Below, piece by piece: positions 33,856 through 42,191 of a DNA stretch of 64,000 nt; positions within the stretch are counted from its first letter, which is position 1, and each line of letters opens with the position of its first letter. The notes under the pieces were generated by a model. It had not been told where the DNA came from, did no database searches, and saw nothing but the letters and a program-made list of their open reading frames with translations. The translations under genes were made by a program, and so were the position numbers. The stretch spans positions 62,001 through 126,000 of the forward strand of contig NZ_OBDO01000006.1 of NCBI RefSeq assembly GCF_900215145.1, in the 5' to 3' direction. The DNA comes from Geodermatophilus sabuli (GTDB lineage: Bacteria > Actinomycetota > Actinomycetes > Mycobacteriales > Geodermatophilaceae).

Positions 33856-34551
33856 GTGGCGGGGCGGACACCCGGGACGGCTGGCGGTGGGCAGGCTCGG
33901 GGTGCGGTCGGGACCGCGCTCCGCGCGCTGCGTCAGCTGGTCGTCCAGGGTGAGCTCAAGCCCGGCGATCAGATCCGGCAGGACGAGATGGCCGCCGTGC
34001 TCGGAGTCAGCCGTGTCCCGTTGCGTGAGGCGCTCCGGGTCTTGGCCAGCGAGGGTCTGCTCACGCACCGACTCAACCAGGGCTACTTCGTGGCCGAGCT
34101 GAGCATCGACGAGTTCCGGCAGATCGTCGCCCTCCTCGAGTATCTGGAGACGGAGCTCATCAGGACTGCTCGGTGGCCGTCGCCCGAGGAGGTCGACCAC
34201 CTCCGGGAGCTCAACGCGCGGCTGTCCGCGGCGACCTCGGACCTGAGCTCCGCGAGTGAACTCAACCGCGAGTTCCACTTCGCGGTCTTCCGCCTGTCGC
34301 CGAAGAAGGTCTTCGTCTCGGAGGCCGAGCGGTACTGGAATCTCGCCGAGCCGTTTCGAATGGTTCATGTCGCCACGGCCGATCGCGAAGAGATAGTCAC
34401 CCAGCACGAGGATCTCGTCGATGCGCTCGCGGCGCAGGACCGAGTGCTGACCATCCGTGTGATGAACGACCACCGCCGCGACACGCTTGCCTCAGCGCTG
34501 GCCACATTGACAGCTCGCCCGGGCAGCCACTCCGACCGCGCTGTGAGCTGA
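33856..34551 (+). CDS. GntR family (FadR-type) regulator
   Basis: A 231-aa regulator if started at GTG 33856. An N-terminal winged helix (LRQLVVQGELKPGDQIRQDE, then LGVSRVPLREALRVLASEGL) is followed by an all-helical FCD ligand domain (ASELNREFHFAVF, with the His near VMNDHRRD). FadR-type proteins often control adjacent catabolic genes, here the reductase gene 150 bp downstream. In-frame GTGs at 33754 and 33757 would lengthen the protein by about 33 residues of basic, less likely sequence. Confidence 0.85.
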   Translation: MAGRTPGTAGGGQARGAVGTALRALRQLVVQGELKPGDQIRQDEMAAVLGVSRVPLREALRVLASEGLLTHRLNQGYFVAELSIDEFRQIVALLEYLETELIRTARWPSPEEVDHLRELNARLSAATSDLSSASELNREFHFAVFRLSPKKVFVSEAERYWNLAEPFRMVHVATADREEIVTQHEDLVDALAAQDRVLTIRVMNDHRRDTLASALATLTARPGSHSDRAVS

Positions 34552-34708
34552 CAGCCACATTTGGCGCGAGCACGACCGTCTGCGTGAAGCCACGCAATCA
34601 CCAGCCGAACCTCCGGCCGCGTAGGGGGCTCTCGGCGTTTCCGCCTTTGCTCGACTCATCCGAACTGGCGTCCGCCGCCGGTCTGAGGCCAGAAAGAAAG
34701 AGGAATCG

Positions 34709-35680
34709 ATGCGGACCGTGAGCCACAACGAACACGATCTCGATCTGGTGCTGGAGAAGAAGGAGACGGTTGCTCTGGGAGTCATCCGCCTGACTCTGCG
34801 CAGGGTCGACGGCCTCGACCTGCCCGAATGGGAGCCCGGCGCGCACGTGGACCTCGTGCTCACCGACGAACTCACCCGTCAGTACTCGTTGTGTGGGGAT
34901 CCGGACGACCGGTCAGTACTGCAGGTCGCCGTACTTCGAGAGCCGGCAGGTCGCGGGGGGTCGGCGTATGTGCACGACGTCCTCGCCGCGGGTGACACGG
35001 TGCGTGCACGGGGCCCTCGCAACCTCTTCCCACTGGATCTCGCGAAGCGGTATGTGTTCATCGCCGGCGGCATCGGCGTCACGCCGATCCTTCCGATGAT
35101 CGCCGCCGTCGACGCCGCGGGGGCGGACTGGCAACTCGTCTACGGCGGCCGCACCAGGGCATCGATGGCCTTCTGTGAGCAACTCGAACAGAGCTACCCC
35201 GGGCGCGTGACGGTGTACCCGCAGGACGAAGCAGGCCTGCTCGACCTGGCTACGATCTTGGCCGAGCCCGGCGAGACCGCTGCCGACACCGCTGTGTACT
35301 GCTGTGGTCCCGAAGGACTTCTGTCCGCCGTGGAGCAGCAGTGCGCGCGATGGCCCCGCGGGTCCCTGCGTCTGGAACGGTTCGCTCCCAAGGCCGGAGC
35401 CACAGACCCCGGAGAGTCCTTCGAGATCGAGTTGGCCCAAACCGGCGCTGTTCTGCCCGTGCCCGCTGACCGGTCGATACTCGAGGTGGTCGAGGATGCT
35501 GGCGTGGACATCCTGTCCTCCTGCGGCGAAGGTACCTGTGGGACGTGCGAGGTTTCCGTGGTCGACGGAACGCCAGACCACCGCGACTCCGTTCTGACGG
35601 ATGACGAACGAGCCACGAGCACCACGATGATGGTCTGCGTATCCCGGTCGCGCTCACCTCGACTCGTGCTCAACCTGTAG
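34709..35680 (+). CDS. Phthalate dioxygenase reductase-type (PDR/VanB) oxidoreductase
   Basis: A 323-aa electron-transfer protein. The N-terminal flavin domain has RQYSLCGDP; the NAD domain has VFIAGGIGVTPILPMI and the late YCCGPEGLL; the C-terminal plant-type [2Fe-2S] domain has CGEGTCGTC and a last Cys in MMVCVSR. This order (FMN, NAD, FeS) is that of class IA oxygenase reductases such as VanB. It would pass electrons from NADH to a Rieske oxygenase. The only oxygenase in the window is the alpha/beta pair at 41592-43507, which already has its own ferredoxin and reductase. Confidence 0.9.
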   Translation: MRTVSHNEHDLDLVLEKKETVALGVIRLTLRRVDGLDLPEWEPGAHVDLVLTDELTRQYSLCGDPDDRSVLQVAVLREPAGRGGSAYVHDVLAAGDTVRARGPRNLFPLDLAKRYVFIAGGIGVTPILPMIAAVDAAGADWQLVYGGRTRASMAFCEQLEQSYPGRVTVYPQDEAGLLDLATILAEPGETAADTAVYCCGPEGLLSAVEQQCARWPRGSLRLERFAPKAGATDPGESFEIELAQTGAVLPVPADRSILEVVEDAGVDILSSCGEGTCGTCEVSVVDGTPDHRDSVLTDDERATSTTMMVCVSRSRSPRLVLNL

Positions 35681-35804
35681 CGCGGACCGATTCTCGGTGA
35701 GCCGCTCACCCGGAGGGCATCCACGCCGGGGGCGGGCGAGAGCGAGGACGGCGGCGCGGCAAGGGCGCACAGCCGGCTCGACGCGTGGAAGGGCCATGCG
35801 GCGC

Positions 35805-36260
35805 CTAGGGTCGGCCGCCGGGACGGAGGCTCACCAGCAAGGGGAGCTCTCCCTCCTGGACGTCCTCGTCGCGCTGGTTGAGGAGGGTGAAGCGCCGCCG
35901 CAGGATGCCCGCATCCCCCTTGCTGGTCAGCCTGGTGTCCAGAATCTCCACGCGGCAGCGCACCGTGTCCCCGAGCATCAGGGGCCGCCGGAACCGCCAT
36001 CCGTCGATGCCCAGCAGCGCGATCGAGCAGGACTCGAACACCCCGAGCCGCGATGCCAGCCCCAGCGCGACGGACAGCCCGAGAACGCCGTGCGCGATGC
36101 GTTCACCGAAGCGTCCGTGCCGGGCGGCTTCCGCGTCGGTGTGCACGGGATTGGTGTCCCAGCTCCAGCCGGCGAAGCTGACGACGTCCGCCTCGGTGAT
36201 GGTGCGCGCCTGACTCAGGAACACCTGACCAGGCCGGAAGTCCTCGTAGTAGTGGGTCAC
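35805..36260 (-). CDS. MaoC-like hot-dog dehydratase
   Basis: A 151-aa protein of the MaoC/R-hydratase type. The core motif DVVSFAGWSWDTNPVHTD-like segment is at residues 24-41 with the catalytic Asp and His, and GERIAHGVLGLS follows. Members hydrate enoyl-CoA or related double bonds. The start is GTG 36260, with AGGAG five bases before it. It converges with the reductase gene. Its place in a pathway with the nearby catabolic genes is an inference from position. Confidence 0.85.
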   Translation of the reverse strand: MTHYYEDFRPGQVFLSQARTITEADVVSFAGWSWDTNPVHTDAEAARHGRFGERIAHGVLGLSVALGLASRLGVFESCSIALLGIDGWRFRRPLMLGDTVRCRVEILDTRLTSKGDAGILRRRFTLLNQRDEDVQEGELPLLVSLRPGGRP

Positions 36261-36764
36261 CGTGACTCCTCTCGTTCGCGCGCCGAGGCTGCCTCGTCGG
36301 CCTCGCGCCCCAGGTGTCGATCGGTCGAACAGGGCGGCCACCGCCGGGAGCCGGCGGCCGTGTCGGCATGCGTGGCGACGACTCGCTCCCGAGGTCATGC
36401 ATCTTCTACGCATCCAATACTCTCGAAGGCGGCCCCCTTCAGCCATGCATGGACAACGCCACGCTGGCCGCTTCACCTGCACATTCATCGCGGCTCGACA
36501 ACGACCAAGCATCCCGGCATCAAGTTGCAGGCTTGGGTGTGAATCCGCCGGAGGCGAGGGCGTCCAGTATTCCGCGCGGACCAACCGGAGGAAGACTGGA
36601 GGAAGCCAGCGGCGCTACAGGCGTCATCCAGGATTCGCTCAGCGTCATCAGGCGAGAGAGTCGCCGGGCGCGCCTGGCGGGATGGTGACGGCATCAGCCC
36701 GTCAATCTCCCGGGACTGCCGCTCTGTTCGGCGCGTTCTCAGCACACGACTTGGCATTGGCGTT
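36261..36764 (+). other. Intergenic DNA before the attachment repeat
   Basis: About 500 bp without a gene I can support. Frames here are short or lack protein-like patterns. It must contain the promoter for the MaoC-like gene on the minus strand. Confidence 0.5.
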
Positions 36765-37020
36765 ACACGCCCGAGCGCGGGGGAGAGTTACAGCAACGGG
36801 TACAGCAACGCGTTCCGAACGGCGGCGAACAGGACCGGACGCCGACGGACATCCCGGGCCACTGACCTGCGCTGATAGGACTTTGGCGAACCGCAGGAAA
36901 CCCCTCGGATGTGACTGGGGGTCAAGGGGTCGCAGGTTCAAATCCTGTCAGCCAGACAGCGAAAACGCAGGTCAGGGGCCGTATCCGGGAAGATCCGGAA
37001 CGGCCCCTGGCCCGTTCCGG
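36765..37020 (+). repeat. Attachment-site repeat 1 with tRNA-Pro(GGG)-like 3' fragment
   Basis: This block recurs at 63585-63842 with a constant offset of 26,820 bp and no indel. It has two TACAGCAAC motifs (36789-36797, 36801-36809) that look like integrase arm sites, a 45-bp core (36909-36953) identical in both copies, and a terminator hairpin. The core reads like the 3' part of a tRNA: a CTGGGGG anticodon loop with TCAAG stem, a T arm with GGTTCAAATCC, and an acceptor end. The 5' half of the tRNA is missing, so this is a displaced end created by integration. Confidence 0.75.
36971..37010 (+). terminator. Terminator of the displaced tRNA end, copy 1
   Basis: AGGGGCCGT and ACGGCCCCT form the outer stem and CCGG/CCGG the inner stem of a strong hairpin just after the tRNA fragment. 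The same hairpin follows the second copy. It most likely came from the original tRNA gene. Confidence 0.6.
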
Positions 37021-37502
37021 CGGTCATCGACTCCGCCTCGGTGCGGGGCGCGGACACCGTGCCGGCGCGCTCGCGCGGCTACGACGCCGGCAAGCGGGTC
37101 AACGGCCGCAAACGCCATCTGGCCGTGGACACCTCCGGGCTGCTGCTGGCCGTGGTGGTCACCATCGCCGGGATCCAGGATCGCGACGGCGCGGTCCGAC
37201 TGCTGGCCGCGTTGCGGGCGATGTTCTCCACCGTCGCCCTGGTCTGGGCCGACGGCGGCTACACCGGACGACTGGTCGACTGGGCCAAGGCCGTGCTGGC
37301 CTTCACCGTCACGATCGTCGAGCGCACCGATGATCTGGCCGGCTTCCGGGTCATTCCGCGCCGCTGGGTGGTGGAGCGAACGCTGGCCTGGATCAGCAAG
37401 CACCGCCGCTGCGTGCGCGACTACGAGACCCTGCCCGAACACGCCGAGGCGATGGTCTACGTCGCGATGATCATCACCATGTCCCGCCGCCTGGCCCGCT
37501 GA
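37021..37502 (+). pseudogene. IS5/IS402-type transposase, 5'-truncated
   Basis: About 160 codons of the C-terminal part of a transposase. VIDSASVRGADT, SRGYDAGKRVNGRKRHLAVD, VVWADGGYTG-like residues and WVVERTLAWISKHRRC are characteristic, including the catalytic Glu region near the end. The N-terminal half is missing: the coding sequence starts directly at the edge of attachment repeat 1. A TGAGA/TCTCA inverted pair just after the stop may be the element's right end. Confidence 0.8.
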
Positions 37503-37523
37503 ACCCAGTTGTGAGACGCGTTC

Positions 37524-38795
37524 TCAGGCCCTCGCAGCAGCATCAGCGGGCAGCCCACGCGCTTCGGTGAGCAGCGTGCGCAACGGCACATCGGTGTCCT
37601 GTGCCAGGATCGGATCGAGGGTGCGTCCCTCGGCCAGGGCGCTCCGAATCGCGGTGAAGTCGCGAGGGTTGCCCGCCACATCGGCCGCGATGAGTCGGCC
37701 CCAACGGTAGTAGAGGACGGTCAGGCGCCCTTCCCCCGCGCTGCCGCCGCGTCGGACGACGAGCTCGTCGTACCCGTCGGAGATCCCGACGAGCTGCAGT
37801 CTGAGGTCCCCTTGGTTGGACCAGAACCACGGCACCCCGCGCGGGGCCGGCTCGTGGCCCAGCAGGACAGCGGCCGCTGCGGTGGCCTGCTCGACGGCGT
37901 TGTTGACCGACTCGATGCCGAGCAGCCGGTCAGGGGCGTGGGGATGCGGTTGGACCGTGCAGTCGCCGACGGCGACGACGCGCGGGTGGCTCGTGCGGCC
38001 GGCCACGTCAGTGACGATGCCGCGCTCGACGTCGAGGCCGAGCTCCTCCGCCAGGCTCGTGACCGGCGAGGCCCCGACGCCGGCGACGACGAGGTCTGCG
38101 GGCAGGGTGCGGCCATCGCCGAGGGTGACGCCGGTGACCCGGTCGGTGCCGGTCAGCCCGGCGACCGCGGCGCCGGTGAGGACCGTGGTGCCCCGGGCCT
38201 CGTGCCAGGTCCTGACGTGTGCGGAGAACGGCGCCGCGACGACCCGGGCGAGCAGCCGGTCGGCTGCCTCGACGACGGTCACCCGGCGTCCCTGGGCACG
38301 CGCCGTCGCGGCCACCTCGAGCCCGACGAAGCCTCCGCCGACCACGATGATGTCAGCGGCATCCGCCAGGCCCGCGCGGAGCTGCTCGGCGTCCGCCACG
38401 CTGCGGAGGGTGAGCATGCCGGGGAGGTCCGCGCCGGGAACCGGCAGCCGGCGCGCGGTCGCCCCGGTCGCGAGACCGAGACGATCGAAGGCGAGCTCGC
38501 TGCCGTCGTCGAGTCGGAGCAGGCCGCCCGCCCGGTCCAGGACGGCACCGACCACCCGGCGACCGGCGTGCAGCTCGATCCGCTGCTCGGCGAGAAGCGA
38601 CGGGTCACGCAGCTCGAGCTCCTCGTGCGGGACCGTCCCGGCCAGGAATCCCTTGGACAGCGGCGGCCGCTGGTAGGGGAGTCCCGGCTCGGCGCCGACC
38701 AGCACGATGCGGCCGTCGTACCCCAGGGTTCGGAGGGTGGTGGCGAGCTGCAGGCCGGCCTGGCCCGCACCCACCACGGCGACGCAGCCGGTCAC
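37524..38795 (-). CDS. FAD-dependent ferredoxin reductase of the oxygenase cluster
   Basis: A 423-aa flavoprotein of the glutathione-reductase-like ferredoxin reductase type. FAD motif VVGAGQAGLQLA is near residue 6, YQRPPLSKGFL follows, the NAD motif IIVVGGGFVGLEVA is near 150, and the second FAD motif VVAVGDC near 280. A C-terminal reductase domain (WFWSNQGDLRLQLVG) is present. It would pass electrons from NAD(P)H to the ferredoxin encoded immediately upstream; its GTG overlaps that gene's stop by four bases. It is the last gene of the minus-strand oxygenase operon. Confidence 0.9.
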   Translation of the reverse strand: MTGCVAVVGAGQAGLQLATTLRTLGYDGRIVLVGAEPGLPYQRPPLSKGFLAGTVPHEELELRDPSLLAEQRIELHAGRRVVGAVLDRAGGLLRLDDGSELAFDRLGLATGATARRLPVPGADLPGMLTLRSVADAEQLRAGLADAADIIVVGGGFVGLEVAATARAQGRRVTVVEAADRLLARVVAAPFSAHVRTWHEARGTTVLTGAAVAGLTGTDRVTGVTLGDGRTLPADLVVAGVGASPVTSLAEELGLDVERGIVTDVAGRTSHPRVVAVGDCTVQPHPHAPDRLLGIESVNNAVEQATAAAAVLLGHEPAPRGVPWFWSNQGDLRLQLVGISDGYDELVVRRGGSAGEGRLTVLYYRWGRLIAADVAGNPRDFTAIRSALAEGRTLDPILAQDTDVPLRTLLTEARGLPADAAARA

Positions 38796-39115
38796 TGCTG
38801 CTCCTTGGCGATCGTCACGCGGAGGCCGTCGAGCGCGTCGCTCATGGCGATCTGGCACGACAGCCGGCTGAGCTCGGTCGGCGGGGTCATCGCGTCCTCG
38901 AGCATCTCCTCCTCGAAGTCGGTCGCCCGGCCGGTCACGTCGATCTGGTCGACGTCGACGAACACATGGCAGGTCGCGCAGGACAAACCGCCGCCGCATT
39001 CGCCGACGATCCCGGGCACGCCGAGCTTTACGGCGGTCTCCATCACCGACGCGCCCGCGCGCGCCTCGACGGTGCGACGGCTGCCGTCTGGGCAGGTGAA
39101 CTCGATGGTGGGCAT
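38792..39115 (-). CDS. [2Fe-2S] ferredoxin, adrenodoxin type
   Basis: A 107-aa ferredoxin. The cluster ligands are C40, C46, C49 (ECGGGLSCATC) and C87 (LSCQIA), the spacing of adrenodoxin-type proteins used with cytochromes P450 and some ring hydroxylases. It is expected to link the ferredoxin reductase and the Rieske oxygenase of this operon. The stop overlaps the reductase start, and the gene follows the glutamine synthetase-like gene by 26 bases. Confidence 0.9.
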   Translation of the reverse strand: MPTIEFTCPDGSRRTVEARAGASVMETAVKLGVPGIVGECGGGLSCATCHVFVDVDQIDVTGRATDFEEEMLEDAMTPPTELSRLSCQIAMSDALDGLRVTIAKEQQ

Positions 39116-39141
39116 GGCAGCTCCTGTCTCGTGGCGCCCGG

Positions 39142-40626
39142 TCAGAACAGGTCGAAGTACTCGCGGTGCTCCCAGTCGGTGACACCGTTGACGTAGGTCG
39201 TCTCGTCGGGGTTGGCCTCGACCCAGGCGCGATGCCGGTCGACCTCGCTGCGCTTCATCGTCACCAGGTAGTCGACGAAGGCGTCACCGAACGCCTTCCG
39301 GTAGAAGGCATCCCCCTCCAGCGCGTCCACCGCCTCGGCGAGCGTCGTCGGCAGCTGGGGGACGTCCGCGGCGTACGGGTCGTCGCTGATCGGGCCCGGG
39401 TCGATCCGGTTGACGATGCCGTCGAGACCGGCGGCGGCCTGCGCCGCGACGTAGAGGTACGGATTGGCCGCCGAGTCGCCGACCCTGTTCTCGACGTGCG
39501 AGGCGGTGTCACCCGGTGCGCTGATGACACGCATCATCGCCGCGCGGTTGTCCTGGCCCCAGGTGAGCCGGTCGGGGGCGAGCGAGTAGGGCCGACGCCG
39601 GCGGTAGCCATTGACCGTCGGCGTCGTGAACACCGAGGCGGCGACACCGTGGGCGAGCGTGCCTCCGACGTAGTGGCGGCCGAGCTCGGAGAGGGACTCG
39701 CCATCGTCGGGGACCATCAGGTTGCGGCCTTCGGCGTCCACGATCGAGGTGTGCAGGTGCCAGCCGTTGGCGTAGAAGCCGGCGATCGCGGGAGTGCACA
39801 TGAAGGACGCGTGGTGGCCGTGCCGCTTGGCGACCTGCTTGACCGTCGTCCGGAACAGCGCAGCCGAGTCGGCCGCGGCGAGGCCCTCCAGGACGTCGAA
39901 CGTGGTCTCGACCTGGCTCGGCGCCCACTCGTCGTCGAACGAGCGCAGCGGGAGACCCATCGCCAGGAGGGCATCGCGGATCGGCGCCAGGATCGGGTCG
40001 ATCTCGTCGAGGTGCTCCACCAGCAGGTAGCTGTAGCCCCGCGCCACCGGTGCGACCGACGGCGGGTCGGCGGGCGTGCCCGGGGCGCCCAGGGAGACTC
40101 CTGACAGGCTCTCCTCGAGCACCTTGGTGAGGTACCACTCCATCTCTACGCCCGTGATCAGCCGCATCCCGGCGTCGGCCATCTCGGCCAGGATCTGCTT
40201 GAGGATCGAGCGCGGTGCGAGCGGGAACGGCCTCCCGTCGGCCAGGTAGAGGTCGCAGAAGACCAGCGCCGTCTTGTCCAGCCAGGGCAGCACGGTGAGG
40301 GTGCCCGGGTCGGGCACCATCTTCACGTTCGGGCTGCCGGCCAGGCCGTCGACGGTGAAGCCGCCGTCGGGCGTGAACGGGTTGAACACGATCGCGTTCG
40401 CGGGGTCGAAGAAGAAGGGCGCCATGGTGATGTCGTTGCCGGCGGCCAGGGCGGCCCGGTACGCGTCGGCAGTCAACGCCTTGCCGCGCAGGAGACCGTG
40501 CTGGTCGGGCCAGACGAGCCGGACGATCTCGATGCCCTCACGCTCGATGATCTTCAGCGACTGCTCCGCCGCAGTGGCCTGGTCGGCCGTGTAGAGGCCG
40601 TGCTTCTCGATGAACTTCGCGGACAT
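39142..40626 (-). CDS. Glutamine synthetase-like protein (gamma-glutamylamide synthetase type)
   Basis: A 494-aa member of the glutamine synthetase superfamily, beta-grasp domain first, catalytic domain with VEMEWYL, GWHLHTSIVD, NRAAMMRV and ENRVGDSAANPYLY. It is not the housekeeping enzyme: context matches TdnQ/AtdA1 of aniline degradation, which ligates glutamate to the amino group of aniline before dioxygenation. The presence of a matching amidotransferase and Rieske subunits in the same operon supports gamma-glutamylation of an amine substrate. ATG 40626 has GGGAG-like purines upstream. Specificity cannot be read. Confidence 0.85.
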   Translation of the reverse strand: MSAKFIEKHGLYTADQATAAEQSLKIIEREGIEIVRLVWPDQHGLLRGKALTADAYRAALAAGNDITMAPFFFDPANAIVFNPFTPDGGFTVDGLAGSPNVKMVPDPGTLTVLPWLDKTALVFCDLYLADGRPFPLAPRSILKQILAEMADAGMRLITGVEMEWYLTKVLEESLSGVSLGAPGTPADPPSVAPVARGYSYLLVEHLDEIDPILAPIRDALLAMGLPLRSFDDEWAPSQVETTFDVLEGLAAADSAALFRTTVKQVAKRHGHHASFMCTPAIAGFYANGWHLHTSIVDAEGRNLMVPDDGESLSELGRHYVGGTLAHGVAASVFTTPTVNGYRRRRPYSLAPDRLTWGQDNRAAMMRVISAPGDTASHVENRVGDSAANPYLYVAAQAAAGLDGIVNRIDPGPISDDPYAADVPQLPTTLAEAVDALEGDAFYRKAFGDAFVDYLVTMKRSEVDRHRAWVEANPDETTYVNGVTDWEHREYFDLF

Positions 40627-40658
40627 GGGAGTCTCCCTGTGTAGGTCGAGTGATGGGG

Positions 40659-41321
40659 TCAGCGGCGGGCCGGGAGTCCGGCCAGCCAGGTGTCGATGAG
40701 GCGTTCGCCCGCGGTCGGCAAGCACTGCGGGATCGCGGCCTCCTCCCGCAGCGCCGGCACGTCGACCCCGAAGCGCCGGAGTTTCTCCTCCTCGCCATCG
40801 AGGAGGGCCGCGAAGCCGGCGGCGTCGAGCTCGGGGTGGAACTGGACGGCCAGCGCGGTGCGGTGGCGCCAGGCCTGGAGGTACCGGTCGCTCTTCGCCA
40901 GGAGCTCGGCGCCCGGCGGCGGCTCCATGGAGTCCGAGTGGAACGAGTAGTACCGGCCCGACGGCGGCTGCGCGGTGGTGGAACAGACCTCGACCAGGCC
41001 ACTCTCCAGGCCATGGAGGCCGGCGAACGCTCGCCCGCCGGTGGCGACCGCGAGCAGCTGGGCGCCGAGGCAGATCGCGAGCATCGGCACGTCGTGCTCG
41101 ATCGCAGCGGTGAGGACGTCGATCTCGGGCTGGAGAGCCGCGCGGTCCGCATCGACGCTCTGTGGGCCGCCGAGCACCACCCAGGCCTCGTGCTCCCCGG
41201 GGTCGGGGAAGTCGCCGCGGTAGGCGGCGTAGACGGTCAGCTCCCGTCCGACGGCCGCCGCCCTGTCGCGCAGGACGGTGACCGACGGCTCCCGGACGTG
41301 GCTGAGGACGGCGATGCTCAT
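40659..41321 (-). CDS. Class I glutamine amidotransferase-like hydrolase (TdnT/AtdA2 type)
   Basis: A 220-aa class I amidotransferase. The nucleophile elbow LAICLGAQLLA carries the catalytic Cys; AVQFHPELD carries the His and Glu. In aniline loci the equivalent protein removes excess gamma-glutamylanilide by hydrolysis, balancing the synthetase. The start ATG 41321 overlaps the previous stop as ATGA. A further frame upstream to 41465 only covers the neighbouring gene and is not used. Confidence 0.85.
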   Translation of the reverse strand: MSIAVLSHVREPSVTVLRDRAAAVGRELTVYAAYRGDFPDPGEHEAWVVLGGPQSVDADRAALQPEIDVLTAAIEHDVPMLAICLGAQLLAVATGGRAFAGLHGLESGLVEVCSTTAQPPSGRYYSFHSDSMEPPPGAELLAKSDRYLQAWRHRTALAVQFHPELDAAGFAALLDGEEEKLRRFGVDVPALREEAAIPQCLPTAGERLIDTWLAGLPARR

Positions 41322-41590
41322 GGCTGGGGCCTCGGTTCGATGGGGGTGCGCCAGGGCGCCCAGTGGTCGATCCCGGCGAGCGCCGCGAGGAGCTCCTCCA
41401 TCCGACGTCGATCGACGGCGACCCAGTCGCCGTCGGGTCGCACCTGGTACGGCGTGAAGTCCCACGGGGCGAGCCGGCGCGCGGTCCGGACCAGCGGCTG
41501 GACGGAGCAGAGGTCACGCTCGAGCCGCTGCACCCGCGAGCGCAACAGGACGAGCTCGCGCTCGAGGCGCGCGATGTCGGCGGTCTCCAC
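41318..41590 (-). CDS. 90-aa coiled-coil protein in the oxygenase operon
   Basis: The N-terminal 30 residues (IARLERELVLLRSRVQRLER) form a clear leucine-zipper-like coiled coil; the rest has a WDFTPYQVRPDGDW segment. No family is recognised. It lies one base after the beta-subunit gene and overlaps the amidotransferase start, so it is a firm member of the operon. I do not know a counterpart in classical aniline clusters; it may be an assembly or scaffold factor. Confidence 0.7.
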   Translation of the reverse strand: METADIARLERELVLLRSRVQRLERDLCSVQPLVRTARRLAPWDFTPYQVRPDGDWVAVDRRRMEELLAALAGIDHWAPWRTPIEPRPQP

Positions 41591-41591
41591 G

Positions 41592-42191
41592 TCAGAACAC
41601 CAGAGTCAGGTTCTCGTGGTACTGCTCGGAGTCGAGCAGGTTCACCATCTTGAGCCGGATCAGCCAGTCGTCGCCGTGCGGCAGGAGCACGTGTCCGTAC
41701 CAGCCGGCGTACGTCTTGGCGACGCCGGCGCGGAACTCGTGCACGACGAACGTCGACCGCACGAGGCGGCGGCCCTCCGGGTCGACGACGGTCTCGACGT
41801 TGGTGATCGCATGCCGAGTGCGCGACGCCGGGATCTGGCTGTACGCCAGGCCGGTGCGCAGCCAGTAGACGCGGTCGGTGAGCCGCCGGTGGTCGTCGAA
41901 GGCGTGGCTCACCTCGCGGCGCGGGTCGCCGCCGCCGGCGGTCACGGGGACCCAGTACAGGCAGTCGCCGGCGAACAGGTCGAGCCAGTCGTTGAACCGG
42001 CCCTCGTCGACCAGCCGAGCCTCACGGGAGAGGAAGGACTGCGCCAGGTGCCACTCCTCGACCGGCGCGGCCGGCCAGTCGTCGGCGAGCAGCGCGCGGA
42101 AGGAGTCGAGCTCGTCGTACCAGTCCGCGTCGGCGTGGAAGGAGTGCGCCGACGTGTCCCGGAACTGCGGGGGGAGTGCGGAGAGCCTCAT
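41592..42191 (-). CDS. Rieske oxygenase beta subunit
   Basis: A 199-aa protein of the ring-hydroxylating dioxygenase small-subunit family (cystatin/NTF2-like fold). EARLVDEGRFNDWLDLFAGD, YWVPV and ITNVETV segments are typical. The beta subunit supports the alpha3beta3 hexamer and can affect specificity. Its ATG overlaps the alpha stop by four bases. It is equivalent in position to TdnA2/AtdA4. Confidence 0.9.
   Translation of the reverse strand: MRLSALPPQFRDTSAHSFHADADWYDELDSFRALLADDWPAAPVEEWHLAQSFLSREARLVDEGRFNDWLDLFAGDCLYWVPVTAGGGDPRREVSHAFDDHRRLTDRVYWLRTGLAYSQIPASRTRHAITNVETVVDPEGRRLVRSTFVVHEFRAGVAKTYAGWYGHVLLPHGDDWLIRLKMVNLLDSEQYHENLTLVF

Noticed and set aside
36905..36960. A complete tRNA gene
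   Set aside because: Only the anticodon loop to acceptor end is present; no 5' half that could pair is found upstream, and the same is true of 63725-63780.
39142..40626. Housekeeping glutamine synthetase
   Set aside because: The operon with amidotransferase and Rieske oxygenase genes, and the divergent sequence, fit a gamma-glutamylamide synthetase of amine catabolism instead.
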